This document shows, in pieces, positions 9,168 through 16,683 of a stretch of DNA of 43,684 nt (its first letter is position 1; every line of letters begins with the position of its first letter). Where the stretch lies: assembly GCA_034432655.1 (NCBI GenBank), contig DAOUBP010000019.1, positions 1 to 43,684 of the forward strand. Reading direction: 5' to 3'. The notes under the pieces are model-generated. The model was not told where the DNA came from and did no database searches. It saw only the letters and a list, made by a program, of their open reading frames with translations. Position numbers and translations under genes: made by a program. Origin of the DNA: DAOUBP01 sp034432655 (GTDB lineage: Bacteria > Chloroflexota > Anaerolineae > CG2-30-64-16).

Positions 9168-10174
9168 GCTTCCATTTCCTCCGACTTTCTCTCGAAATCG
9201 CGCCATTGTACACCCTGGCGCCACATGTAAAACGCGCCCAGCGCAGTGATGGGGAACCACAACGCCACGTGCAAAACCACAGTGTACCCGAACGCCAGGC
9301 CATAATCAACATTTAAGGCTTCCAACACGCGCGCGCCCACCTCGAAGGTGCCGACGTAGCCCGGCGCAGAGGGCAAGGTGGTGGTCAGGTTGACCACGCC
9401 GTTCATCAACATAAGGCCGATGAAGCTGACGACAAACGGGAAGGCGTGCATAACGAACCAGTACTTCACCGTTTCGGTCAGCCAGATCACCACCGAGGTG
9501 ACGAACACCATCAACACGTCGGCCGGGTTGCGCAAGAACCGCAGCCCATCCATAAAACGCGTATAGAACCCGTCCAGCGGCGGCCGGAAACGTGCCGGGA
9601 TCAACCGGTCGGCGAAGAAGGTGTAGACAGCGGCCACTCGTCGCTGGTCGAACGCCATCCAGAAAAAGACCCCCAACGCGGCGAAGAACAAAACGCTGAA
9701 GCCGATGACCGCGGTGCGGTATACCGGGGGGATGTGCTCGGCGCCCACGAACGGCAGCGCGAAGAAGACGAACAGCAGCATCACCAGCCCGTCGAAGACC
9801 CGCTCGATGATCACCGTCGCCAGGGACGCGCTGACACTGACCCCTTCGTTGCGGCGCAGGACGAACGCGCGGATCACCTCACCGGCCCGCGCAGGATAGA
9901 CGTTGTTGCCGAAATAGCCGATGCAGACCACGGGAAAGAGCCGGGGCAGCGAAATGGCTTTGATGGGTCGCAGCAGGTAGTGCCAGCGCCAGGTGCGCGC
10001 CCACACCGCCACGAAATAGACCGCCACCCCAGGGATGATCCAGCGATAGTCGGCGCCTTGCAACGCCGCCCGCGCCTCGTTGATCTCCAGCCCTTGTACG
10101 GCGATCCACAGGAAGAAGAGACTGACAATGACGCCGAAAAGAATCCGCCAGCGCTTGCGTATGAAAGCTTTCAA
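9164..10174 (-). CDS. flippase-like integral membrane protein (LPG_synthase_TM / UPF0104 family)
   Basis: A 336-residue polytopic membrane protein resembling the N-terminal flippase-like domain of lysylphosphatidylglycerol synthases (UPF0104), with a short N-terminal helix, ARTWRWHYLLRP, and GYFGNNVYPARAGEVIRAF followed by RRNEGVSVSASLATVIIERV, a typical family signature. Members are thought to move or bind lipids or lipid-linked sugars. Start is TTG (10172-10174) eight bases after GGGAG. Its TGA overlaps the UDP-glucose dehydrogenase ATG (ATGA), which suggests a shared role in making or exporting a glucuronate-containing glycolipid or polysaccharide; that role is inference. Confidence 0.85.
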   Translation of the reverse strand: MKAFIRKRWRILFGVIVSLFFLWIAVQGLEINEARAALQGADYRWIIPGVAVYFVAVWARTWRWHYLLRPIKAISLPRLFPVVCIGYFGNNVYPARAGEVIRAFVLRRNEGVSVSASLATVIIERVFDGLVMLLFVFFALPFVGAEHIPPVYRTAVIGFSVLFFAALGVFFWMAFDQRRVAAVYTFFADRLIPARFRPPLDGFYTRFMDGLRFLRNPADVLMVFVTSVVIWLTETVKYWFVMHAFPFVVSFIGLMLMNGVVNLTTTLPSAPGYVGTFEVGARVLEALNVDYGLAFGYTVVLHVALWFPITALGAFYMWRQGVQWRDFERKSEEMEA

Positions 10175-10196
10175 AACATCCGCTCCCTGACAATCA

Positions 10197-10229
10197 ATCG
10201 GGCGGGCGCCTGCGGCGAACCCGCCCGAT
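10197..10229. terminator. 10-bp perfect hairpin between SWIM gene and flippase operon
   Basis: ATCGGGCGGG (10197-10206) and CCCGCCCGAT (10220-10229) are exact inverted repeats around a 13-base loop. It lies downstream of the minus-strand SWIM gene and just upstream of the flippase start. No run of T follows, so it may be an attenuator, a Rho-assisted end or a dispersed palindrome. Confidence 0.45.
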
Positions 10230-10289
10230 ATCGGTTACCCTGCCCTGGCTGCGGCGGCCTGTGAGTGGCCGGATGCAGGGCCGCTGTGT

Positions 10290-10547
10290 TCACGCTGTTG
10301 CAGCCGCCGGCTGCAACAGCCCCATCCCTGTCTTGCCGAGCACCTTTTCCACAGCCATCGTGTGGCTGCACACTCCACGCTGTGCAAAGAAATCACATCC
10401 GCATTGCCACTTGCCATGATCAAAAGTCACACGATACGTCTGGTGCCTGCCGTCAAACACGACTTCGAAGCTGGCGAGCATCATCCGCTCGGGCTCCTGC
10501 GCATATTCGCGAGCCTTGCTGATTTTGGCGATCATCGCCGAGTCCAT
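10290..10547 (-). CDS. small SWIM zinc-finger protein
   Basis: An 85-residue protein with a single SWIM-type zinc finger: Cys49-x-Cys51, then Cys60-x-His62 (WQCGCDFFAQRGVCSH). SWIM fingers bind DNA or protein and usually sit inside larger ATPases, recombinases or transposases; here the finger is nearly the whole protein, so it probably acts as an adaptor. The start at 10547 (MDSAMIAK) is set by AGGAGGTGAGCGGA; the open frame 19 codons further upstream would run into a terminator. A 12-bp perfect hairpin lies in its last codons. Partner and function are unknown. Confidence 0.8.
   Translation of the reverse strand: MDSAMIAKISKAREYAQEPERMMLASFEVVFDGRHQTYRVTFDHGKWQCGCDFFAQRGVCSHTMAVEKVLGKTGMGLLQPAAATA
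10294..10320. repeat. 12-bp perfect hairpin at the 3' end of the SWIM gene
   Basis: GCTGTTGCAGCC (10294-10305) and GGCTGCAACAGC (10309-10320) are exact inverted repeats with a 3-base loop, ending a few bases before the stop codon. It encodes LLQPAAATA. No T-run follows. It may stabilise the mRNA end or assist termination. Confidence 0.5.
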
Positions 10548-10594
10548 TCCGCTCACCTCCTGGATTCTACCGGCCTTTGCGCGGCCGCCGGACA

Positions 10595-10628
10595 CAAAAA
10601 GCACCGCAGCGCGAGACGCTACGGTGCT
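10595..10628 (-). terminator. intrinsic terminator of the 439-aa gene
   Basis: On the minus strand AGCACCGTAGCG and CGCTGCGGTGCT form a 12-bp stem with one mismatch and a 5-base loop, immediately followed by TTTTTG. It lies between the 439-residue protein gene and the SWIM gene, so the SWIM gene is probably transcribed from its own promoter. Confidence 0.8.
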
Positions 10629-10776
10629 GAACCGAAACAGTGAACTTGCCCATCAAAGCGGACCGTGACATTACGAGGTTCGTCCTCCGTGGCAGGATTT
10701 CAGCTCAGAGTATATCCCTTTACGGGGCGATTGTCAAACAATCTTAACCGCCGGGTGCCCGACGCCTGGCCTACGC

Positions 10777-12096
10777 TCACTGGCCCGGCGACGCCTCGGC
10801 ACCTGCCAGCAGGTAGAAACGCTGGCCCTGTACATCCTGCACCACGATAGTCAACCCTGCTCCGCCCTGCCGGGTCCACACCTGGCGGGAGGCCTCGGCC
10901 AGTTGCTCGCTCAACAACGCTTCGGCCTCGCGGCCCGGGAAGAGCCCCAGGCGGGTCCACAACATCCCTTGGCGTAGCAACTCCAGCCGCGCCTGGTCCG
11001 CTTCGACCGGGCCCAGGGTGGTGAGCTGCTGGCCATAGCCGTTGATCAGGTCGGTGTATGCCTTGGTTAACGCGGCTGCCAGTTCCTCCCGGGCCTCTTC
11101 CCATTCGGGCACCAGGGACAGGCCGTAGCCGCGACCCGCAACGCGGTACTTGATGGTCAGCCACGCCACTTGATCGTGCAGCAACGGCAGGCGGTCGGCC
11201 AGCGGCAATGTGTCGGCCGTGGCATACCAGGCGGCGCGCGCGGCGTCCTCAGCGCGTAGCGCCCGGCCCAGCGCCTCGCTCAAGGAAGACCGGCCGGCCG
11301 GCGCGACGCTGAACCAGCGGCCGGCCAGCGCGGCGGCGGCCGCCTGGCGTTCGGCCAGGGCGGCGGTCACCGGCGCAGGCAGCACCACGGCGCCGCGCAA
11401 CAGGGGCAGCCACTGCGGCGGGGGCGCCACGCTGACCCCCGCGCCGGCCGCATACACGTCGAGCTTGCTGCGCAGCGCGGCCGCCAGTTGCCGTTCACCC
11501 AGCGCCTCGTAAGCGCCGGCCACCTGGATGAGGAGGCTGCGGCGTTGGGCCGGCAGGAGAGTGAGGCTGAAGCGGGCGATGTTCTCGGCCTGGGCCAGCG
11601 CCAGGGGTGCAGCCCAGCGCTGCGGCAGGTCGGCATAGCCGCGGGCCACCTGCAGCGACACGTCGGCACGCGCCAGATCGTTCAACGTCGGGCCCAGCGA
11701 GGCCAGGTCGAACGCAGCCTGATAGCAGACCCCGGCGCGGACCGGATCAAGTGACCGGTAATTCCCGGCCAGCAGCAGCCAGTGTCCGCTGCGCGCGCCA
11801 TCCGGCAACAACACACTGTACGCCAGCGTGGCATAGGCAGTCTCCAGCTCCCCGGCCTCCAACGCGGCGCGGATCACACGGTCGTCCCCCTCGCCCGCCA
11901 GGGTCAAGACGGCCAGGTCGGCCGCCACTGCGTCAGGCGTCACCAGGCTGAGGGGATCGCGCCAGCCGGCGGCTGGCGGCGACTGGCGCTCGGTGAAGAA
12001 GTAGATGGCCAGCAACACCACGCCGACCACCATCAACAGCCCCGCTGCCGCACCCAACAGCACCGGAAGGCGTTTTGAGGCAAATGTTCGTTTCAT
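10777..12096 (-). CDS. membrane-anchored protein of unknown function
   Basis: A 439-residue protein with a basic N-terminus and one membrane helix (about residues 10-33, GAAAGLLMVVGVVLLAIYF), so the rest is expected outside the membrane. The body is rich in Ala and Leu and helical, with repeated motifs such as AALEAGELETAYATLAYS and QVAGAYEALGERQLAAAL that resemble TPR-like helical hairpins. No catalytic motif is seen. It is divergent from the SH3/glycosidase series and separated from it by 718 bases holding a hairpin repeat array. I do not recognise the family; an envelope scaffold role is only a guess. Confidence 0.75.
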   Translation of the reverse strand: MKRTFASKRLPVLLGAAAGLLMVVGVVLLAIYFFTERQSPPAAGWRDPLSLVTPDAVAADLAVLTLAGEGDDRVIRAALEAGELETAYATLAYSVLLPDGARSGHWLLLAGNYRSLDPVRAGVCYQAAFDLASLGPTLNDLARADVSLQVARGYADLPQRWAAPLALAQAENIARFSLTLLPAQRRSLLIQVAGAYEALGERQLAAALRSKLDVYAAGAGVSVAPPPQWLPLLRGAVVLPAPVTAALAERQAAAAALAGRWFSVAPAGRSSLSEALGRALRAEDAARAAWYATADTLPLADRLPLLHDQVAWLTIKYRVAGRGYGLSLVPEWEEAREELAAALTKAYTDLINGYGQQLTTLGPVEADQARLELLRQGMLWTRLGLFPGREAEALLSEQLAEASRQVWTRQGGAGLTIVVQDVQGQRFYLLAGAEASPGQ

Positions 12097-12110
12097 GATC
12101 CCTTATCGTT

Positions 12111-12350
12111 ACCCCGTAGGGCGAAATTCATTTCGCCCCAACACCAAACTTGCCTTATCATCCCGTATAGCGAAATTTATTTCGCTATAACACCAAACTT
12201 GCCTTATCATCCCGTATAGCGAAATTTATTTCGCTATAACACCAAATTTGCCTTACTATCCCGTATAGCGAAATTTATTTCGCTATAACACCAATTATTT
12301 TCGCGAAATTCATTTCGCCACAACACCAATTATTTTCGCAAAATTCATCA
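12111..12350. repeat. 49-bp tandem repeat array, each unit with a palindromic core
   Basis: Three full units (12111-12159, 12160-12208, 12209-12257) are followed by shortened copies (12258-12301, 12302-12336, from 12337). Unit 1 has core GGGCGAAAT-TC-ATTTCGCCC; units 2-4 have TATAGCGAAAT-TT-ATTTCGCTATA. The arms change together (GG/CC to TA/TA), so the pairing is kept. Spacer ACACCAAACTTGCCTTATC follows each core. It lies in the 718-base gap between divergent genes, next to the start of the 439-residue gene. Confidence 0.9.
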
Positions 12351-12490
12351 TTTCCCCACGGCACAAAACTCGTCTCACCAAGCACCCGCAGGGCAGGCTC
12401 TATTCTGCCAATCAGAGTGCTACAGTATATCACCGTTCACCGCAAAAACCGAAAGAGAGCCCCGGGCCTTGCGCAGCCGGCCCAGCTCGT

Positions 12491-12519
12491 TTGCCAAATC
12501 GCCCCCCCTATGCTAGAAT
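12491..12519 (+). promoter_or_regulatory. sigma-70-like promoter for the SH3/GH series
   Basis: TTGCCA (12491-12496), a 17-base spacer and TAGAAT (12514-12519) fit a housekeeping promoter on the plus strand. Transcription from it would give a leader of nearly 290 bases before the ATG at 12815. Confidence 0.5.
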
Positions 12520-12689
12520 CGGTTTTGTTTCTGGCGTTGGCTGCGCCGGAAAAACGATCTATTCCCTGGAGTAACCCAGCGCATGACCGTATCCGGCCGT
12601 TGCGTTGCCTGTTGCGCTTTCGTGCGATACGATCGCCAAAACCGATACCCCACAGGTCCGCAGCTCGGGACCCGTCTTCTGGCCCATAA

Positions 12690-12718
12690 GCCCGCTGGGC
12701 GCGCCACGCCCAGCGGGC
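12690..12718 (+). promoter_or_regulatory. strong hairpin in the long 5' leader
   Basis: GCCCGCTGGGCG (12690-12701) and CGCCCAGCGGGC (12707-12718) are a perfect 12-bp stem with a 5-base loop, in the untranslated leader of the next gene. No U-run follows, and I see no known riboswitch consensus. The rest of 12520-12814 has no convincing gene. Confidence 0.5.
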
Positions 12719-12814
12719 CGTTGTCTGCATGCAACGCCGGTCCCACCGAACAAGCCCACACGCCACACGCAGGGCAAGCGAAAGAACTACACCCGTAAGG
12801 AGTACCATAAGATC

Positions 12815-15800
12815 ATGGCAGTAACCTATCAAACCCGGCCATCGCGGCTGGAACGTTGGCTGGAGGGCAGGACCAGCAGCCGGATCATCAACTTCGTGGT
12901 GATCCCGGTGCTGTTGATCCTGGCATTGCTCTTGCCGCCCATCTCCGTGGTGGAGCGCGTGGCCGACCTGGGCACCACGCGCATTGACCAGGCCGGCGGC
13001 GTGATCGCCGATCCTGATGGCACGCAGGTGATCTTCCTGCCTGGCGCTGCTGCACGCCCGTTCCGCGCCACCCTGTTATCGGTGCCACGCGTCGAATTCC
13101 TGGCCGGCAGCTCCGGGGCCGAACTGGCCGAGGCCGCACGCGCGATCCCCACGCGACTGGTGGCCAAGAGCCCGTTTTATTATCTGAAGCTGCGCGGGGA
13201 ACCCCCGACACAGTCCACCTGGGTGGTGCCGATCCCCAATGACAGCGAACCGTACGAGACCCTGGACATTTACACGTGGGACGCCGTGGCACGTCAATGG
13301 CAATGGCTGCCCCACACCATTATAATGGAAGACGACCAGATCGAAAGCCGCACCAACGCCCTACCCCTCTCGGTGATGGTCTTCCAGACCAACCCTGAAC
13401 CGGCCCTGGCCTCAGCAGATGTGGCACTCTCTGGGCAGCTCCCGGCCGAGGCACGCGGCGCGCTGGCCGAGGTCCACCCGACCGGCCTCTTCCTGGGCGG
13501 CAACGGCGGCCTGGATGGCGCGTTGGACGCCACCTTCGACATGGCAGGGGGTGCCTACGCCGTCGTCCCGGTCATCCGTAACTACGACGGCCCCATCGTG
13601 CGCACCGACCTGTTGGCGAACATGCTGGTGGACACGGCCCAACGGAAAGCGCACGTCGACGCGCTGGTCAGCCTGGTGGTTGGCAACCTGTACGCCGGCG
13701 TGGATATTGACTATCGTGGCCTGGACAGGAACCTGCGGGGCGAGTTCAACCAATTCGTCAAGGAACTGGCCGATCAACTGCACGCGCAAGGTAAAACGCT
13801 GGGCGTGCGCGTGGAGCCGCCGACTCAGATCGCCGAGGACCGCTGGGAGACCGGCCCGTACGACTGGCAGGCCCTGGGCATGATCGCCGACAAGGTAAAG
13901 ATCCCGGCCCCGATTGACCCTCGGGCGTACATCCCGGGCGGCCAGTTCGATGCGCTTCTCCGCTACGCGGTGGGCCAGATTGACCGGACCAAGCTCCAGA
14001 TCGTGTTCTCGGGCCGCAGCGTCGAGCAGGCTGGCAACTACCTGCTCTTGAAAAGCTACAACGACGCATTACAGCCGTTGATCGGCCGGGTGGCTGCCGA
14101 CCAGGCCGTGGTCGAGCCGGGCCAGCCCATCAACCTGGCACTGGTCTCCAGCCGGCCGACCAGCGGCCTGGTGTACGACCCCAACATCGGCACCTACGTC
14201 TATCGCTATCAGGATGACCAGGGCAATGCGCGCACCGTCTGGCTGGAAAATGCCGCCAGCTTAAGCCACAAGCTGGACATCCTCAAGCGCTACAACCTGC
14301 AGGGCTTCACCGTGGAGAACCTGCCCGGCGACGGAACCGATGCCGACCTGTGGCCCTTGATCCGAGATTTCCAGCAGGGGCGCATCCAGCCGTTCCAGAG
14401 CGAATTCCTGGTTGAATACACCATCAAAACCAGCGATGGCCAGGCCGTGAGCCAGGTGCGGCCTTTGAGCGATCCCAACGTGGCGCTGGCCGCGCCCAAC
14501 GAGGCGGTCACCCTGCAGATCGAAGCTGCGATCAAGGACCGGGGGCAGGTGGTGGCGCAGGCCCAGGCGGGCCCGGTCCTGGCGGTGGCCACTTATACGC
14601 CCGTGCCGACCCCCACTCCACAGTTCACCCCGACCCCGACGCCCAGCCCGACGCCGGAGTTCGCCGAGCTGACCGCGCGTTCCAACGCCAACGTGCGCTC
14701 TGGCCCCGGCACAGCCTATCCGCAGATCGGGCAGCTGCGGGCCGGCGCCACCTATCGCGTTACCGGCCGGAATGAGGGCGGCGACTGGTGGCAGTTCAAC
14801 TACGATGGCAACGAGGGCTGGGTCTTCGGCGACCTGGTCACCGTCTCGGGCAACGCGCAGGCCGTTTCTATCGTCCAGGCTGCGCCGCCGCCCACACCCG
14901 TGCCGCAGCCGACACGCGCCGCCTCGGCGCCTGCGGCCGGCCCCAGCTTCCCGCCGGCCGGCGGTCGCTACGGTTTCGATTACGGCGTACAAGCGCAAGT
15001 CTACGGCGGCGCCGACCTGGGGTTTGTCGTCAACGCCACGCGCGGCATGGGCTTCAACTGGGTTAAGTTTCAGGTGCCGTGGAAGGATTTCGAGGGCAGC
15101 AAGGGCGCCTACGGCTGGGGCGGCATGGATTACATCGTAGACACCCTGTCCGGCGGCGGGCTGAAGATCCTGGCCTCTATCGTCAAGTCGCCCAACTGGG
15201 CCCGGCCCGGCAACACCGACCTGAGCGTGGAAGGGCCGCCGGCCAACAACCAGGACTTCGCCGACTTTGTGGGCGCCTATGCGGCGCGCTACAAAGGTCG
15301 GGTACAAGCCATCGAGGTCTGGAACGAGCAAAACCTGTGGTACGAATGGGGCAACGAGCCGCTGGATGTCGGCCGCTATGTAGACCTGCTGTGCCGGTCC
15401 TATCGCGCCATCAAGGCGGCTGATCCGAACATGATCGTCGTTGCCGGCGCGCTGACCCCCACGGGCGTCAACGACGGCCGGATCGCCATTGATGACGTGG
15501 TCTATCTGCAACGGATGTACGCGGCCGGCGCGAAGAACTGCTTCGATGCCTTGGGTGCGCATCCCAGCGGCTACAACAACCCGCCCGATGCCAAGATGGG
15601 CTACAGCAACCCGGCCGAGCCCAGCTTCAAGAACCATCCCAGCTTCTTCTTCCGGGAGACTATGGAGCGCTACCGGGCAGTCATGGTGGCCAACGGCGAT
15701 GCAGGCAAGCGCATCTGGCCCACCGAATTCGGCTGGGCCTCGGAGCCTAACCCCGTTCCCGGGTACGAATATGCGCGCGACAACACGCTGGATGAGCAGG

Positions 15801-15967
15801 CGCAATTCTTCGTGCGCGCGTATCAGATGATGAAGAGTTGGGGCTGGGTTGGGCCGGCGTTCCTGTGGAACCTGAACTTCAACATCACCAACCCCGGCAC
15901 CGAGCTGGCCGCTTTCGGCATCGCCGGCCGGCCGGCCTACTCCGCGCTGCAAAGCATGCCGAAATGA
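12815..15967 (+). CDS. multidomain envelope protein: GH18-like domain, SH3, clan GH-A domain
   Basis: A 1050-residue anchored protein. A membrane helix (about 25-45) is followed by a beta-rich region, then a GH18-like barrel (about 225-415) whose signature reads GVDIDYRGL (about 295-303), with Arg where chitinases have the catalytic Glu. A linker of TP repeats (about 595-615) leads to a bacterial SH3 domain (ANVRSGPGTAYPQIG, about 617-680) and a clan GH-A, GH39-like domain (about 717-1050) with WNEQN (candidate acid/base Glu838) and WPTEFGW (candidate nucleophile Glu971). It probably binds and cuts an extracellular glycan. The ATG at 12815 follows AAGGAG; the open frame extends upstream but its sequence is not protein-like. 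Substrate unknown. Confidence 0.85.
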   Translation: MAVTYQTRPSRLERWLEGRTSSRIINFVVIPVLLILALLLPPISVVERVADLGTTRIDQAGGVIADPDGTQVIFLPGAAARPFRATLLSVPRVEFLAGSSGAELAEAARAIPTRLVAKSPFYYLKLRGEPPTQSTWVVPIPNDSEPYETLDIYTWDAVARQWQWLPHTIIMEDDQIESRTNALPLSVMVFQTNPEPALASADVALSGQLPAEARGALAEVHPTGLFLGGNGGLDGALDATFDMAGGAYAVVPVIRNYDGPIVRTDLLANMLVDTAQRKAHVDALVSLVVGNLYAGVDIDYRGLDRNLRGEFNQFVKELADQLHAQGKTLGVRVEPPTQIAEDRWETGPYDWQALGMIADKVKIPAPIDPRAYIPGGQFDALLRYAVGQIDRTKLQIVFSGRSVEQAGNYLLLKSYNDALQPLIGRVAADQAVVEPGQPINLALVSSRPTSGLVYDPNIGTYVYRYQDDQGNARTVWLENAASLSHKLDILKRYNLQGFTVENLPGDGTDADLWPLIRDFQQGRIQPFQSEFLVEYTIKTSDGQAVSQVRPLSDPNVALAAPNEAVTLQIEAAIKDRGQVVAQAQAGPVLAVATYTPVPTPTPQFTPTPTPSPTPEFAELTARSNANVRSGPGTAYPQIGQLRAGATYRVTGRNEGGDWWQFNYDGNEGWVFGDLVTVSGNAQAVSIVQAAPPPTPVPQPTRAASAPAAGPSFPPAGGRYGFDYGVQAQVYGGADLGFVVNATRGMGFNWVKFQVPWKDFEGSKGAYGWGGMDYIVDTLSGGGLKILASIVKSPNWARPGNTDLSVEGPPANNQDFADFVGAYAARYKGRVQAIEVWNEQNLWYEWGNEPLDVGRYVDLLCRSYRAIKAADPNMIVVAGALTPTGVNDGRIAIDDVVYLQRMYAAGAKNCFDALGAHPSGYNNPPDAKMGYSNPAEPSFKNHPSFFFRETMERYRAVMVANGDAGKRIWPTEFGWASEPNPVPGYEYARDNTLDEQAQFFVRAYQMMKSWGWVGPAFLWNLNFNITNPGTELAAFGIAGRPAYSALQSMPK

Positions 15968-15972
15968 AAGCC

Positions 15973-16017
15973 AACGCCCCTGCGCCGTCCTGAAGGGCGC
16001 AGGGGCGTTCGTTTTTT
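15973..16017 (+). terminator. intrinsic terminator after the large GH-A gene
   Basis: AACGCCCCTGCGCC (15973-15986) pairs perfectly with GGCGCAGGGGCGTT (15996-16009), followed by CGTTTTTTT. It ends the upstream transcript, so the following SH3 gene needs readthrough or its own promoter. Confidence 0.93.
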
Positions 16018-16036
16018 TGAATCATCAGGAAACAGG

Positions 16037-16645
16037 ATGCCTACCGGCAAACAATCTGCTAGCCTGATCCTGTCCCTGGCGACGATCCTCCTGGCGGCGG
16101 TCGCCGGCATCGTAATTCCTCTGGCCTCCGGGAGCGTGCCCCAGGAGACAGCCCTGGGCTGGACACCCCCGCCCAGCCGCACGGCCACATCTTTCACCCG
16201 CAGTGCTGCAGTGCCGACGCGCACGCTGCCGGCCCGCTGGAGCGCTACGCCGCAGCCCACGACCCCCGTGCCGACGGTCACGCCGACCATGACACCGGTC
16301 GTGGTAGCTGCTTCACCTGAACCCGCTGCCACACCGGCGCTTACCGTTCCCTCAACCCCGACGGCTGCCGCGCCGCCGACGTCCACACCCCAACCGACGC
16401 CTACAGCTACGCCAGCGGCCCCGCGAGCCAGGGTCCTGGCCGAGCCGGTCAACCTGCGCGCCGGCCCCGGCACGGACTTCCCACCGCTGGGCATCGCCCG
16501 GCTCGGCGATGTTTACGTCCTGCAAGGCCGCTCTGCGGATGGGGAATGGTATCAGGTCTGTTGCGTGCGCGCGGCGCCGGCCTGGATCAACGCCAGCCTG
16601 ATCGCCACCGAGGGGATCACCGACACACTGCCCGTCATACCATAG
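16037..16645 (+). CDS. secreted or anchored SH3-domain protein
   Basis: A 202-residue protein with an N-terminal membrane segment (about 8-30, SLILSLATILLAAVAGIVI), a long Thr/Pro/Ala-rich linker (about 45-130) and one bacterial SH3 domain at the end (about 132-195, VNLRAGPGTDFPPLG). Bacterial SH3 domains commonly bind peptidoglycan or other wall polymers, so this is likely an envelope-binding protein without an enzyme domain. ATG 16037 follows AGGAAACAGG. The SH3 domain is more distant from those of its two neighbours than they are from each other and contains a CC pair. It lies 38 bases before the next gene. Confidence 0.8.
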   Translation: MPTGKQSASLILSLATILLAAVAGIVIPLASGSVPQETALGWTPPPSRTATSFTRSAAVPTRTLPARWSATPQPTTPVPTVTPTMTPVVVAASPEPAATPALTVPSTPTAAAPPTSTPQPTPTATPAAPRARVLAEPVNLRAGPGTDFPPLGIARLGDVYVLQGRSADGEWYQVCCVRAAPAWINASLIATEGITDTLPVIP

Positions 16646-16683
16646 GCGCTGATACATGTCATCACACCTGTTGGAGGAGCACA

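Noticed and set aside
6846..9230. 794-codon plus-strand frame opposite ugd
   Set aside because: Antisense to the dehydrogenase and intein; no ribosome site or recognised motif.
12111..12350. CRISPR array
   Set aside because: Units are directly adjacent with near-identical spacers and the copies shorten progressively; no unique spacers and no cas genes.
12537..12720. Possible known riboswitch in the leader
   Set aside because: I compared it with remembered consensus elements (c-di-GMP-I, TPP, cobalamin, fluoride, THF) and found no match; kept only as a structured leader.
14261..15952. 563-codon minus-strand frame opposite the 1050-residue envelope protein
   Set aside because: Antisense shadow with His/Arg/Val bias and no motif; the plus-strand gene has coherent SH3 and GH domains.
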